The notes beneath the pieces were generated by a model. The model had not been told where the DNA came from. It saw nothing but the letters and a program-made list of their open reading frames with translations, and searched no databases. Below, piece after piece: positions 34,021 through 43,619 of a stretch of 64,000 bases of DNA. This DNA comes from JANRKN01 sp033763435 (GTDB lineage: Bacteria > Planctomycetota > Phycisphaerae > Phycisphaerales > UBA1924). The DNA lies in NCBI GenBank assembly GCA_033763435.1, contig JANRKN010000128.1:1-64000 (forward strand), read 5' to 3'. Within the stretch, counting starts at the first letter, position 1. Each line of letters starts with the position of its first letter. The position numbers and the translations under genes are program-made.

Positions 34021-34839
34021 TCAGCCGGGTGAGCCACGCCGGACGGCCTCGGCGGCCTCGTCGAGCAGCGTGAGCCGCCCGCCGTAAGTCTTCTGAAGGT
34101 TCTCTCGCGTGAACGTCGACGCAACAGGGCCCGCGGCCACGAGCCGCATGTTCAGTAGCGCGACGTGATCAAAGTACTCAGGCACCGTCTGCAGATCGTG
34201 ATGCACCGCCACCACCGTCCGCCCCTTGGAGCGCAGATCCTGCAGCACCACGACGATCGCGCGCTCGGTCGCGGCATCCACGCCTGCGAACGGCTCGTCC
34301 ATGAAATACAGGTCCGCATCCTGCGCGAGCGCACGCGCGAGGAATACGCGCTGCTGCTGCCCGCCTGAAAGCTGAGAGATCTGGCGATGCGCAAGGTCGG
34401 CCATGCCCACGCGGTCCAGCGCGTGCCGCGCGGCCTCACGGTCGGCCCGTGAGGGCCTGCGGAACCAACCCAGACGTCCGTACCGGCCCATCAGCACGAC
34501 GTCCAGCGCGTCGACCGGAAAGTCCCAATCGACCGTCTCGCGCTGTGGCACGTAGCCGACGCGTCGGCGCGCAGCTTTCAGAGGCGAGCCGAAGACCGAC
34601 ACCCATCCACTCGCAATCGGTACAAGTCCGAGCACCGCCTTGAGCAAAGTCGACTTGCCTGCGCCATTCGGCCCGACGATGGCGATGAGCTTGGCCGTCG
34701 GCAATGCGAGGTCCACATCCCACAGCACCGGCTTGCGGTCGTAGGCGACGGTGAGGTCGTGCACCTCGACGCTGATCCCACCTGCGGTGTCTGGCGGAAG
34801 CGGCGCAGCATTGCTTTGGCTCGGCATCACGTTCGTCAT
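34021..34839 (-). CDS. Metal ABC importer ATP-binding protein
   Basis: This 272-residue ATPase of the manganese/zinc importer has Walker [10 protein letters not shown] near residue 57, the Q-loop [16 protein letters not shown] (the VDWDFP form is typical of Mn/Zn/Fe ABC systems), LSGGQQQR, Walker [14 protein letters not shown] and the switch His in VAVHHDL. The N-terminus has about 20 extra residues. The gene overlaps the binding protein stop by four bases (34836-34839) and its own stop touches the next possible start, so the whole importer is one tightly coupled operon. Confidence 0.95.
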   Translation of the reverse strand: MTNVMPSQSNAAPLPPDTAGGISVEVHDLTVAYDRKPVLWDVDLALPTAKLIAIVGPNGAGKSTLLKAVLGLVPIASGWVSVFGSPLKAARRRVGYVPQRETVDWDFPVDALDVVLMGRYGRLGWFRRPSRADREAARHALDRVGMADLAHRQISQLSGGQQQRVFLARALAQDADLYFMDEPFAGVDAATERAIVVVLQDLRSKGRTVVAVHHDLQTVPEYFDHVALLNMRLVAAGPVASTFTRENLQKTYGGRLTLLDEAAEAVRRGSPG

Positions 34840-35909
34840 GGGGCCTTGCTGCCGGCGGGCGCGGCGCTGGGAGTCTGGGTGAACCTCGCAACATAGGCGG
34901 CGAGCCGCGCTGGGCGCTCAGCGGGAACTGTGCCACCAAGAGCCCGCGTCACCGTTTCGACGTTGTGCAGCACCATGCCGACGTAGGTGCCCTCAAGCGT
35001 ACCTGCGGCGCCGAGCGCGTCGGAGAACAGCTCACCGCCGATCTTCACCTCGTGCCCGCGTGCCCGCGCGCCCTCGATCAGCGCGTCGACGGTCTTCCGC
35101 GGCACGCTGGACTCGATGAACACTGCGGGCACCTTCAGTTCCACGAGTGTCGTGACCAGAGCGTTGATGTCCTGCAGCGAGGCCTCGCTGTCGGTCGAGA
35201 TTCCCTGGATGCCCCGCACATCGAGCGCGTACGCGCGACCGAAGTAGCCGAACGCGTCGTGCGCCGTGATGAGCACGCGGCTGGACTGCGGGATCGTCGC
35301 CAGCGTATTGAGGGCGTAGTCGTGAAGCTCCGCAAGCAGCGCGCGATACTCCTGGGCGCGCGCACGCACGGCTGGGGCGCGATCGGGGGCTCGCTCCCGC
35401 ACGGTCTCCTCCAGCGCCGAGGCGATCCGGTCAGACGCCTTGGCCCAGAGCGACACGTCGAACCACACGTGCGGGTCGTAGTGCCCCGCGAACTCGGGCG
35501 GCTCGCGCAGCATCGCGGGCTCAATCGCGTCCGTCACCTGCACCACCCGGCGCTGGCCGGCCATCTTGACGATCACGTCGGCCATCCGTCCCTCAAGGTG
35601 GAGCCCGTTGTAGAGGATCAGCGCCGCGTCCGACATCGTCCGCACGTCGCCGGGCGAGGCCTTGTAGAGGTGCGGATCAACGCCCTCGCCCATCAGCGTC
35701 GTGACCTGGGCATCGGGGCCCGCGATCTCTCGGGCGACATCCCCCACCATGCCAATCGTCGCGACGACACTGGGCGCCTGCGCACCAGCTTGGGTAGGCG
35801 TGCGGTCCGAACAGCCCGTGAGCGCCATCAAGCTCCCGACTGCGCCCGCGAGCGCGAGCGCCACCACCCCCGCGCCCCCCCCCGGCCGACCGAACCGCAT
35901 AGCTGCCAT
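34836..35909 (-). CDS. Metal-binding lipoprotein of ABC importer (ZnuA/MntA type)
   Basis: This 357-residue cluster A-I substrate-binding protein has a lipoprotein signal (lipobox LTGC, Cys near 33). Likely metal ligands lie in [37 protein letters not shown] and the C-terminal GGELFSDAL, the usual His, His, His/Glu and Asp pattern. The loop between the first ligands is short and not His-rich, which favours manganese or iron over zinc, though this is not certain. AGGAGG lies nine bases before the ATG at 35909. It is the first gene of the importer operon and diverges from the MntR-like gene across a palindrome. Confidence 0.93.
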   Translation of the reverse strand: MAAMRFGRPGGGAGVVALALAGAVGSLMALTGCSDRTPTQAGAQAPSVVATIGMVGDVAREIAGPDAQVTTLMGEGVDPHLYKASPGDVRTMSDAALILYNGLHLEGRMADVIVKMAGQRRVVQVTDAIEPAMLREPPEFAGHYDPHVWFDVSLWAKASDRIASALEETVRERAPDRAPAVRARAQEYRALLAELHDYALNTLATIPQSSRVLITAHDAFGYFGRAYALDVRGIQGISTDSEASLQDINALVTTLVELKVPAVFIESSVPRKTVDALIEGARARGHEVKIGGELFSDALGAAGTLEGTYVGMVLHNVETVTRALGGTVPAERPARLAAYVARFTQTPSAAPAGSKAP

Positions 35910-35933
35910 TGTTTGGTGCCTCCTGCTCGACTC

Positions 35934-35947
35934 TTTGACACGTCAAA
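35934..35947. promoter_or_regulatory. Palindrome TTTGAC-AC-GTCAAA, likely MntR/DtxR operator
   Basis: This perfect 6-2-6 palindrome lies midway between the importer operon and the MntR-like gene. On the minus strand an extended -10 candidate (TGCTAAGTT) at 35954-35946 abuts it; on the plus strand TAGCAT (35950-35955) lies five bases before the regulator ATG. A dimer bound here would block both promoters. Confidence 0.65.
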
Positions 35948-35960
35948 CTTAGCATTGATC

Positions 35961-36749
35961 ATGGCTCCGATCAAGCGCCCCCGAGTCTCTGTCCGCCCCA
36001 CTTCAAGGCGCTCGGCGTCAGCGAACGCTGGCGCGGGCCCCGCCAGCGAGACGGTCGAGAACTATCTCAAGGCGATCCTGATGCTCAGCGACGAGAGCCC
36101 CGCAGGCGAGGCGACCGTCTCGCGGATTGCCGCGGTCGTGGGCGTGACGCCCGGAACCGCAACGTCCATGATCAAGAAGCTTGTCGCGGCGGGGCTGGCG
36201 CGCTCCAAGCGCTACGGCGCGGTGCGACTGACGGCTCGCGGCAGCGCCTCGGCGTGCGATGTCCTTCGCCGACACCGCATCGTCGAGTTGTTTCTCGTTG
36301 AGGTCGTCGGACTAGACTGGTCCGAGGTCCACGCCGAGGCGGAACGGCTCGAGCACGCGATCTCGCCCCGGCTGCTCGACCGGCTGGATGAGATGCTGGG
36401 CAGGCCGCGGGTCGATCCGCACGGAGATCCGATCCCCGCGGGGGGCGCCGGTCGTTCGAGAGAGCCAGCGCGGGGGGCGCTGGTGCCTTTGGGCGAGTGT
36501 GCCGAGGGCGCGCGCGTTGTGATCGGCCGCATCCTCGATCAGGACGAGGATTTTCTTCGCTTCATTGCCCGAACAGGGCTGCGTCCCGGCACGCGGGTGC
36601 GCATCGGACGCATTGATCCGCGGGCTGGCACGCTTGATTTGCGCCCTGACGGACGATCCAAGCTTTCGATGGCGCTCAGCGTCGCCCAGCGGCTCATGGC
36701 CGAGCCCGCGAGGCAAGGCACGCGCATCTCGCGTCAGAACATCATCTGA
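35961..36749 (+). CDS. MntR/DtxR-family metal-dependent regulator
   Basis: This 262-residue regulator has a winged-helix domain at about residues 28-95 (SETVENYLKAILML, VSRIAAVVGVTPGTATSMIKKL), a dimerisation domain with metal ligands in RRHRIVELFL and VHAEAERLEHAIS, and a FeoA/SH3-like C-terminal domain (about 175-250, PLGECAEGARVVIGRI). A Glu stands where DtxR has Cys102, as in manganese-sensing MntR. The ATG at 35961 follows a TAGCAT box closely and has no ribosome site. The last 16 bases overlap the convergent porin gene. It very likely represses the divergent importer when metal is plentiful. Confidence 0.92.
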   Translation: MAPIKRPRVSVRPTSRRSASANAGAGPASETVENYLKAILMLSDESPAGEATVSRIAAVVGVTPGTATSMIKKLVAAGLARSKRYGAVRLTARGSASACDVLRRHRIVELFLVEVVGLDWSEVHAEAERLEHAISPRLLDRLDEMLGRPRVDPHGDPIPAGGAGRSREPARGALVPLGECAEGARVVIGRILDQDEDFLRFIARTGLRPGTRVRIGRIDPRAGTLDLRPDGRSKLSMALSVAQRLMAEPARQGTRISRQNII

Positions 36750-37936
36750 AACTGCGTTCTGAGTACGAACTGGTTGCGACCGCTTGAGGGCAGCACGCCC
36801 GTGCCCGTGTTCGGGAAGCTCATGATGCTTGAGGTGCCGCTCGTCGCGGTCGGAACGTACACGACATCCACGGTCAGCTTGGCAACGTGCGACCGCGGAG
36901 CGATATAGAAGTTCAGTCCGGGCGTCCAAGCGTGAAACGGGCGCGCGGTCCGCGCGGCCGCGCCCGGCGCGTCACGGTCCGGGTCGGGGCGGATGTGCTC
37001 CCACCGCGCAAAGAGCTCGACGCGGTCGCTGACGAAGATGCCGCCCTGCGCAAAGACGCCCTGATCGTGAAACCTGCCCCTGGTCGCACCCATGCGCTCG
37101 TGAACCTGCCGGCCCGCATAGGCGATGAACGTGTTCCAGCCGTCGCCCTTGAGGCCAGAATCGGCGGTCCAGGTGATCAGCCCGCGGTCGCGCGTAACGC
37201 CCGTGTTGCCCCCCGACTGGATGTGGAAAGCCGCCCCGGAGTATGCGGCAAGCGGCCCCTCCCGGAAGGACGTGAACTGCGACCACGGCGCGAGCCCGCC
37301 GGTCCAGGCGTAATCGACGCGGGTCGTCAGCGCCCAGTCCGCGGCAGTACTTGACCCGAAAGGCGCATTCAACGAGGCGGCTCCGTCGCTGAACGTCGCC
37401 GTTGCCCGAAGTGCGTCGTCGCGATACTCAGCTTCAATGCCGTGCGAATACCCGACGCTGAAGAGCGGCGTCAGATGCGAGCGCTCGGCGGCGAGCTGAG
37501 AGTTGTGCGACATCAGCTCTTCGCGGAAAAAGTTGGGCCGGAGCTGGCCTCCCGAGAGCGCGAAGCCCGAAGCCCAGCGGTGCCGTAGCGTCGCATCAAG
37601 CAACGTTGGACCCGAGGCGTCGCGCGCCCACTCCCAGAGCACAAGGTACGTCGTGCTCGGCGCCAGCACGTTGCCCTCAAGGATCATTCGCATGCGCCGA
37701 CTGGTGAAGCCGTGCGTGAAGTTGTCGTTGGGGCCCGCGCCCGAGCGCCAATTGGCCAGGTAGCGCGTCTGCGTGTTGAGCTTCAGGTTCAGGCTGAAGG
37801 TGTCGCTCTTGACGATCGCCGGCATCTGCGCCACCGCCGGCGCCGAAGCCCCGAGCATGACGGCCCCGACGAGAATCCCCACAGGATGCGACGAGTCCCA
37901 AGCGCCATTTCGTGCCGTTCTCATGCGTGTCGGCAA
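36734..37936 (-). CDS. Porin (OprP/phosphate-selective porin-like), copy 1
   Basis: This 400-residue outer membrane beta-barrel protein has a signal peptide (hydrophobic to residue about 36, cleavage after AVA) and many short amphipathic strands, ending in RTQFQMMF with the terminal Phe typical of outer membrane proteins. It belongs with the porin P/O group; the second copy at 46152-47450 shares RYLANWRSG-GPND, LWEWARDA and the NQFVLRTQ end. A TTG start at 37936 is chosen because GGAGGAG lies six bases before it; the ATG at 37924 would be 18 bases away. The substrate is unknown. It overlaps the MntR-like gene tail to tail. Confidence 0.82.
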   Translation of the reverse strand: MPTRMRTARNGAWDSSHPVGILVGAVMLGASAPAVAQMPAIVKSDTFSLNLKLNTQTRYLANWRSGAGPNDNFTHGFTSRRMRMILEGNVLAPSTTYLVLWEWARDASGPTLLDATLRHRWASGFALSGGQLRPNFFREELMSHNSQLAAERSHLTPLFSVGYSHGIEAEYRDDALRATATFSDGAASLNAPFGSSTAADWALTTRVDYAWTGGLAPWSQFTSFREGPLAAYSGAAFHIQSGGNTGVTRDRGLITWTADSGLKGDGWNTFIAYAGRQVHERMGATRGRFHDQGVFAQGGIFVSDRVELFARWEHIRPDPDRDAPGAAARTARPFHAWTPGLNFYIAPRSHVAKLTVDVVYVPTATSGTSSIMSFPNTGTGVLPSSGRNQFVLRTQFQMMF

Positions 37937-38003
37937 TGTACGCTCCTCCCGAGCAATGCGCAGTCCACAAAGCGGACGTCAGCCTCCGTCTCGCCGTCTT
38001 TGC

Positions 38004-38009
38004 TACGAT
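38004..38009 (+). promoter_or_regulatory. -10-like TACGAT six bases before a start codon
   Basis: TACGAT is followed by six bases and the ATG at 38016. No ribosome site is visible, so a leaderless message is possible for the dehydrogenase gene. Confidence 0.35.
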
Positions 38010-38015
38010 TTTGGC

Positions 38016-39515
38016 ATGAGCATGATCCGTCCCTCCGTCCTTGTTCTGGCCTCGGCGGCGCTCGCGCTCGCCCCCGCCCACGCGCTGGCCCAGAGCGCCA
38101 CGCGCATCTGGGAAACCAGCTGCATGTCCTGCCACGGTGAGGACGCGCAGGGCGGCTCTGCGCCCTCGCTGCTCGAGGACCAATGGCTCGCGCCCGATAA
38201 GGACCGCGAGTTCTTCGAGAAGGTGAAGCACGGCGTGCCCGGCACCGCGATGACGTCCTTCGGCGAGACCCTCAGCGATGCCCAGATCTGGGCGGTCGTC
38301 GTGCACCTGCGTGAGCTTCAGGAGCGTGCCCGCCGCGGGCGTATAGGCGTCATCAAGCCCGACCGCGAGGGCGTCTATCGCACGCAGCACGCCAGCTACA
38401 GGCTCGAGCGCCTCGTCACCAAGGGTCTCAAGGACCCTTGGTCCGTCGATTTTCTCCCGCCGAGCAAGGACGGCTCGCGCCCCATGCTCGTCACCGAGAA
38501 GCCCGGACGCCTGCGCGTCTGGCAGAACGGCGAACTCTCAGAGCCCGTCAAGAACATCCCCGACGTCCGCGACCGGGGCCAGGGAGGGCTCATGGACGTC
38601 GCCGTCCATCCGGAGTTTGAAAAGAACGGCTGGGTCTACCTCTCATTCTCCGATCCTCTCAAGGGTTCTCGCGGCGACCCCGCCATGACCACCATCGCCC
38701 GCGGCACGCTCGTGAACACCAACGGCGCGTGGTCGTGGAACGACATCCAGACGATCTTCCGGGCGCCCGAGAACACGTTCCTCAACGGCGACCTGCACTA
38801 CGGCTGCCGAATTGTTTTCCAGAAACCCGAGAAGCACGGCGACAAGTGGATCATCTTCTTCGCCATCGGCGAGCGCGGGCGCATGGAGCTCGCCCAGGAC
38901 CTCACGCGCCCCAACGGCAAGGTCTTCCGCGTCTACGACGATGGCTCGGTCCCCGCCGACAATCCGTTCGTCGATCAGAAGGACAAGGGCGTCCTCCCGC
39001 AGATCTGGTCCTACGGCCATCGAAACCCGCAGGGCCTCGTGCTCGACCTGCAGGGCCGTCTCTGGGACACCGAGCACGGCCCGCGAGGCGGCGACGAGCT
39101 CAACCTCATCGCCAAGGGCCAGAACTACGGCTGGCCCACCGTCAGCTTCGGCATCAACTACAACGACTCGTCGTTCCGCGTGCCGTGGGGCGACCCCGCG
39201 ATCGTCATGCCCACCCTGCGCTGGATCCCCTCGATCGCCGCGTGCGGGCTCGATGTCGCGCGGGGAGACGCGTTCAAGGCCTGGGAGGGCGACCTGCTCG
39301 CGGGCGGCCTCGCGGGCCAGGTCGTCGAGCGCCTCCGCATCGGCAAGGACGGACAGCTCGTCGAGCGCGAGGAGATCGTGAAGAACCTCGGGCGCGTCCG
39401 CGACGTTGTCTGCGGGCCCGACGGCTTCATCTACCTCGCGCTCAACGGGCCCGACCACGTCGTGCGCCTCGTGCCCGCGGAGAACTCGAAGCCCAAAGCC
39501 TCGCCCGGGCGGTGA
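38016..39515 (+). CDS. Cytochrome c-PQQ-dependent sugar dehydrogenase
   Basis: This 499-residue periplasmic protein has a signal peptide (cleavage after ALA near residue 25), an N-terminal cytochrome c domain with heme site CMSCH at residues 36-40 and a Met ligand candidate in GTAMTSFGE, then a six-bladed propeller of the glucose/sorbosone dehydrogenase (GSDH) family from about residue 125. Propeller motifs include LVTEKPGRL, GQGGLMDVAVHPEF, YGHRNPQGLV, EHGPRGGDELN and GQNYGWP. The EHGPxGGDE and HRNPQG blocks are those that bind PQQ and calcium in this family. The heme domain could pass electrons to the respiratory chain. Confidence 0.9.
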   Translation: MSMIRPSVLVLASAALALAPAHALAQSATRIWETSCMSCHGEDAQGGSAPSLLEDQWLAPDKDREFFEKVKHGVPGTAMTSFGETLSDAQIWAVVVHLRELQERARRGRIGVIKPDREGVYRTQHASYRLERLVTKGLKDPWSVDFLPPSKDGSRPMLVTEKPGRLRVWQNGELSEPVKNIPDVRDRGQGGLMDVAVHPEFEKNGWVYLSFSDPLKGSRGDPAMTTIARGTLVNTNGAWSWNDIQTIFRAPENTFLNGDLHYGCRIVFQKPEKHGDKWIIFFAIGERGRMELAQDLTRPNGKVFRVYDDGSVPADNPFVDQKDKGVLPQIWSYGHRNPQGLVLDLQGRLWDTEHGPRGGDELNLIAKGQNYGWPTVSFGINYNDSSFRVPWGDPAIVMPTLRWIPSIAACGLDVARGDAFKAWEGDLLAGGLAGQVVERLRIGKDGQLVEREEIVKNLGRVRDVVCGPDGFIYLALNGPDHVVRLVPAENSKPKASPGR

Positions 39516-39521
39516 TTCTGC

Positions 39522-40616
39522 TCAGTCGCGAGAGATCGCGCCGAGCTCGATCAGCTTTTCCGCGATCTGCACGGCATTCAGCGCCGCGCCTTTGCGGATC
39601 TGATCGCCCGCCAGGAAGAGCTGGTATCGCCTGAACCCGGCCTGTCCGGGCGGGTTGTCGATCGTCTCCGACGGATCGGGCCTGATGCGCCCGACGAGGA
39701 CATCGTCCTCACCCGTCGCGGCGCGTGAAGTCGGGAAGCGGTTGTGGGCGCGATCATCGACGAGCCGTAGGCCCGGGAAGGCCGCGATGGCCTCACGCAC
39801 CGACGCCTCGGCCGCGGGCTCGCGGAGCGTCACGAGCACGCTCTCGGCATGCGCACGGATCACCGGCACGCGGACACACGTCGGCGCGATCGAGAGCGTC
39901 GGCAGGTTCCAGATCCGCCTGGTCTCGCGGATGATCTTGACTTCCTCCGCGTTCAGCCCGCTCGAGACGTCCACCGCCGAGTTGTGGCTGAACACATTGA
40001 ACGCGCACGGCTCATGGAACACCCGCGGCGCGTGATGCTCGTCCGCCGAAGCGGGCTCGAGCGAGACGCGCGTGAGCCTCAGAAGCTCGTCGATGCCCGC
40101 CGCGCCTGCGCCCGACACTGCCTGATACGTGCTGACGTCGATCCGTTCGACGCCCCAGCGCCGCCGGAGCGGTTCGAGGGCCATGAGCAGGAGGATCGTC
40201 GAACAGTTCGGGTTCGCGACGAGTCTGGTTGAGGCTGAGAGCTCGTGCGCGTTGATCTCAGGCACGACGAGCGGAACGTCGGCCTCATGGCGCAGCGCGG
40301 AGGAGTTGTCAATGACAACGACCCCCGCCCCTGCGGCAGGGCGTGCAAGCCTGCGTGCAATGTCGCTGGTCGCGGTGAAGATCGCCACGCGCGCCGAGTG
40401 CAGCAGCGGCTCGGAGAGCTCGCGGACGATGACCGTGCCGTCGCCATAGGGAACCCGCGACCCGGCTGAGCGCGGCGACGCAAGAGCGAGCACATGCTCA
40501 GCAGGAACGTGCCGAGAGGCGAGAATTGCGAGTGTTTCGCGACCGACGGCGCCCGTCGCGCCGACGACCGCGATGGGCCCGGACACCGACCGAAGCGAAG
40601 ACTGGGCCGCGCTCAT
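39522..40616 (-). CDS. asd: Aspartate-semialdehyde dehydrogenase
   Basis: This 364-residue enzyme reduces aspartyl phosphate to aspartate semialdehyde with NADPH, in the common route to Met, Thr, Lys and diaminopimelate. It has an N-terminal nucleotide fold (VVGATGAVGRETL), the active-site Cys138 in ANPNCST, the YQAVSGAG block and IAPTCVRVPVIRAHAESV with the catalytic His. The ATG at 40616 overlaps the stop of the kinase-dehydrogenase fusion (ATGA). It is the last gene of the riboswitch-led operon. The next gene on the plus strand ends six bases away. Confidence 0.95.
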   Translation of the reverse strand: MSAAQSSLRSVSGPIAVVGATGAVGRETLAILASRHVPAEHVLALASPRSAGSRVPYGDGTVIVRELSEPLLHSARVAIFTATSDIARRLARPAAGAGVVVIDNSSALRHEADVPLVVPEINAHELSASTRLVANPNCSTILLLMALEPLRRRWGVERIDVSTYQAVSGAGAAGIDELLRLTRVSLEPASADEHHAPRVFHEPCAFNVFSHNSAVDVSSGLNAEEVKIIRETRRIWNLPTLSIAPTCVRVPVIRAHAESVLVTLREPAAEASVREAIAAFPGLRLVDDRAHNRFPTSRAATGEDDVLVGRIRPDPSETIDNPPGQAGFRRYQLFLAGDQIRKGAALNAVQIAEKLIELGAISRD

Positions 40617-42322
40617 GACCGCACCTCCGCGCGGAGCAACTCGAGCACATCGCCGACGACTGATTCGGCGGTGGCCCATCGGCCCGCGCCCCGGCCGCGG
40701 ACGGTGAGCAAGAAGCCGTCTTCCCATTCGATCGTCGCGGCGTTGGTCGCGCCTGGGAGTTCAAAGAGCCCGTCGCTCTCGGGCACGAGCGCAAGCCGCA
40801 CCGAGGCGCTGGCGTTGCCATCCGAGGCCCGCCGAACCTCCGCGATGTGCCTGAGCCGGCCGGGGCGATCGCGCGCGGCAAGCAACTGATCCAGCGCGGC
40901 CGCGGTCAGCGGCTCGCGATGGATCGACTCAGCGCGCAATTCGCCCAGTCCAAGCGCGAGCGCGAGGACCTGCAGCTTGTCGGCCGCGTCGATGCCCTCA
41001 AGGTCGCGGGACGGATCGGCCTCGGCGTAACCGAGCGCCTTCGCCTGTGAGAGAGCCGCGCCGAAGGGCGTCCCCGACGCGACGAGGTTCAGGATGAAGT
41101 TAGTCGTGCCATTGAGCACACCGCGGACGCGCACGACGCGCACGCCCGACCGGCTGCTGGCGACCTCGATCACGGGCGTGACGCCCCCCACCGCCGCCGA
41201 GCACAGAAGCCGTCGACCGAAACGCCGCGCTGCGTCGCGCAGTTCGATCCCGTGCGCCGCGATGACGGCCTTGTTCGCCGTGACCACGTGCGAGCCGCGC
41301 TCGAGCGCTGCGAGAATCGCCGAGCGCGCGGGTTCAAGCCCGCCGATCGCCTCGACCACAATCGTCGCGCCCGCCTTCGCGGCCTCAACCGCGTCGGACT
41401 TGAGCGCGATCCCCGCGCCCACGTGCTTCGCCGGGTCGCGCACCGCCGCGAGAGTCACCCGGCAGCGGTCGCGCTGCGTGTCGAGCAGGTCGAGCACGCC
41501 CTGATTCACGGTACCCAGCCCCAGAAGCGCGACGGTCGCGGGTGATCGGCGCGCCTCGGCCGGACGATCCAGCGTCGTCTCCGCGGCGCCGATGACCGTC
41601 GAAAAATCGCTGTTCAGCGCACCGAGCTCGAACACCAGACCCGATCGGCGTGCAAACATGATCGCCTTGTGCTGGATGATCATTCCGTCGGTCGCGAGGG
41701 CGTCGTCGTAGGTACATCTCGCGTAGCGCTTGGCGATCGGCGCCCCGAGCACGGGCGCCACCGTCGGATCGCGGTCGTAGAGCCCGTCGACGTCCTTGAG
41801 CAATCGACATCGATCGGCGTTGAGGTGCGCAGCAAGGAACAGCGCGGTCAGGTCCGACCCGCCCCGCCCGAGCAGCACGCCCCGGCCTTCGCGATCGAGC
41901 GCGATGAACCCCGGGAACACCAGAACACCAGCGCGATCAAGCTGCCGTCGCAGCGCGCCCGCGTCGATCGAAACGGGGTCGGCGTTCTCGGGCGAGCCCT
42001 CGGCGATCATGTTGCACGCCGCGGGCGAGCTCGTCTCGGCAGGGATTCCGGCTCGTGCGAGCTGCACGCCCAGCAGCGCGGTCGCCTTGAGTTCGCCCAG
42101 ACCGACGAGCGCCGCGCGGGCGTGGCCTGTGACCGTATCGTCGATCGCGGCGCTGGTCTCGATCAGCGCGTCGGTCTCGCCCGCGAGGGCGGAGACCACC
42201 GCGACGACCTGGTACCCGTCGCGCCGCAAGCGGTAGATCTCGTGCACCGCCAGGCGCAGGCGGTCGATGCTCAGGAGCACGGAGCCGCCGAACTTCAGAA
42301 CGATCAGGCGATGGCCGGACAT
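40613..42322 (-). CDS. thrA: Aspartate kinase-homoserine dehydrogenase fusion without ACT domains
   Basis: This 569-residue bifunctional enzyme performs the first and third steps of the homoserine path. The kinase part (about 1-255) starts IVLKFGGS with Lys10 and has LLGRGGSDLTA and KDVDGLYDRDP. The dehydrogenase part (from about 260) has VALLGLGTVNQG, VTANKAVI, AVGGVTPVIE, VLNGTTNFIL and AEADPSRDLEGIDAADKLQVL. The Escherichia coli enzyme has about 820 residues because two ACT regulatory domains lie between the parts; here they are absent, so Thr feedback is not expected. The gene overlaps the PLP enzyme gene by 19 bases and asd by four. Confidence 0.92.
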   Translation of the reverse strand: MSGHRLIVLKFGGSVLLSIDRLRLAVHEIYRLRRDGYQVVAVVSALAGETDALIETSAAIDDTVTGHARAALVGLGELKATALLGVQLARAGIPAETSSPAACNMIAEGSPENADPVSIDAGALRRQLDRAGVLVFPGFIALDREGRGVLLGRGGSDLTALFLAAHLNADRCRLLKDVDGLYDRDPTVAPVLGAPIAKRYARCTYDDALATDGMIIQHKAIMFARRSGLVFELGALNSDFSTVIGAAETTLDRPAEARRSPATVALLGLGTVNQGVLDLLDTQRDRCRVTLAAVRDPAKHVGAGIALKSDAVEAAKAGATIVVEAIGGLEPARSAILAALERGSHVVTANKAVIAAHGIELRDAARRFGRRLLCSAAVGGVTPVIEVASSRSGVRVVRVRGVLNGTTNFILNLVASGTPFGAALSQAKALGYAEADPSRDLEGIDAADKLQVLALALGLGELRAESIHREPLTAAALDQLLAARDRPGRLRHIAEVRRASDGNASASVRLALVPESDGLFELPGATNAATIEWEDGFLLTVRGRGAGRWATAESVVGDVLELLRAEVRS

Positions 42323-43572
42323 GCGCGGGCCTCCAGGTTCGAAGCGGGGAGCGAAGCTTCACGGCGCTTGGGACGGGCCGAGGCCTCGTCCAGCGCGCGC
42401 AGCAGGTCGGGGATCAGCAGTTCCGCGGGCTCGAGGCCCACCGACAGCCGCAGCAGCCCGTCGGTGATCCCCGCGAGCAGGCGCTGATCCTGCGGGACAT
42501 CGGCGTGGGTCATGGTCGCGGGGTGCGTCAGCAGGGTCTCGACCGAGCCGACATGCTCGACGAGCCGGGCGGCCTTCACCGCGAGCGCAAAGCGCTTGGC
42601 GGTGTCGAGATTCTCAAGCTCGAACGAGACCAACGCGCCATGCGCGCCCAGGTGCTGGCGCGAGGCGATCTTGGCTGCCCGCGCGCCCGCGAGGGTCGGA
42701 TAGTTCACTCGCACGACCGCCGGATGCTCGGCGAGCTTGTTCGCGATCGCCTCGGCGGTGCGGCTCTGATGGCGGATCCGCAGCGGCAGTGTCCGCAGCC
42801 CTTGCAGCGTCAGGTACGCGCCCAGCGGCGTTTGAATCGCGCCCGTGCACTTGCGGAGGAACCGGAAACGCTCGAGCAGCGCCGCGTCGCGCGCGACCAG
42901 CGCGCCGCCCAGCGCCGCCGAATGGCCCTCGATGAACTTGGTCGTCGAGTAGACGCAGACGTCCGCGCCCAGGTCCAGCGGCTGCTGCAGCACGGGAGTA
43001 AGGAACGTGTTGTCGATGACCAGTGTGATTCCGCGGGGCTTGGCAATCGCCGCGAGCGCCGCGATGTCCGTCAGCTCAAGGCTTGGGTTCGCGGGGGTCT
43101 CAGCGAAGATCAGCTTCGTCGCGGGCGTGACCGCTCGCGCGACGGCCTGGGGGTCGGTCGCGTCCACGAACGTCGAGCTCACGCCCAGCGGCTCAAGGAT
43201 CGCGCGGAGCAGACGCGTCGTTCCGCCATAGACCGACGTTCCGCACACCACATGGTCGCCCGCCTTCACGAGCGACAGGAATAGCGCGGTTTCCGCCGCA
43301 AGGCCCGTCGAGAACGCCACGGCGGGCGGGGCCGACTCGAGCGCGCCCAGCGCGGTCTCCAGCGAAGCCACCGTCGGGTTCGAACACCGCGAGTACTGGT
43401 GCAGCGCGTTCGAGCCGATGCCGTCACGCGCGAACGTCGTCGACTGAACAATCGACGGCACAACCGGCTCGCCGTCGGATAGCACCTGTCCCAGCGAGGG
43501 ACAGAACGCGTCCGCCCGGCTCACGGCGGCGTTGACGGGAAGAGACGCGAGGTACGGAGAAACGTCGCTCAT
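42304..43572 (-). CDS. PLP-dependent transsulfuration enzyme (MetB/MetZ/MetY type)
   Basis: This 422-residue Cys/Met metabolism enzyme has the PLP Lys in YSTTKFIEGHS (near residue 211), the upstream IDNTFLTPVLQQP, the phosphate-binding STGLAAETA and the C-terminal VGSVETLLTHPATMTH and LRLSVGLEP blocks. It could be a cystathionine gamma-synthase or an O-acylhomoserine sulfhydrylase; the motifs alone do not decide. Biosynthetic direction is supported by the SAM riboswitch upstream and by the homoserine genes downstream. The ATG at 43572 is chosen because AAAGGG precedes it. An N-terminal extension of about 35 residues precedes the usual start of the fold. Confidence 0.92.
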   Translation of the reverse strand: MSDVSPYLASLPVNAAVSRADAFCPSLGQVLSDGEPVVPSIVQSTTFARDGIGSNALHQYSRCSNPTVASLETALGALESAPPAVAFSTGLAAETALFLSLVKAGDHVVCGTSVYGGTTRLLRAILEPLGVSSTFVDATDPQAVARAVTPATKLIFAETPANPSLELTDIAALAAIAKPRGITLVIDNTFLTPVLQQPLDLGADVCVYSTTKFIEGHSAALGGALVARDAALLERFRFLRKCTGAIQTPLGAYLTLQGLRTLPLRIRHQSRTAEAIANKLAEHPAVVRVNYPTLAGARAAKIASRQHLGAHGALVSFELENLDTAKRFALAVKAARLVEHVGSVETLLTHPATMTHADVPQDQRLLAGITDGLLRLSVGLEPAELLIPDLLRALDEASARPKRREASLPASNLEARACPAIA

Positions 43573-43619
43573 GACCGTGAACCCTTTCACGGCATCGGAG
43601 CGGCTGGGCTGGCGTGGAT

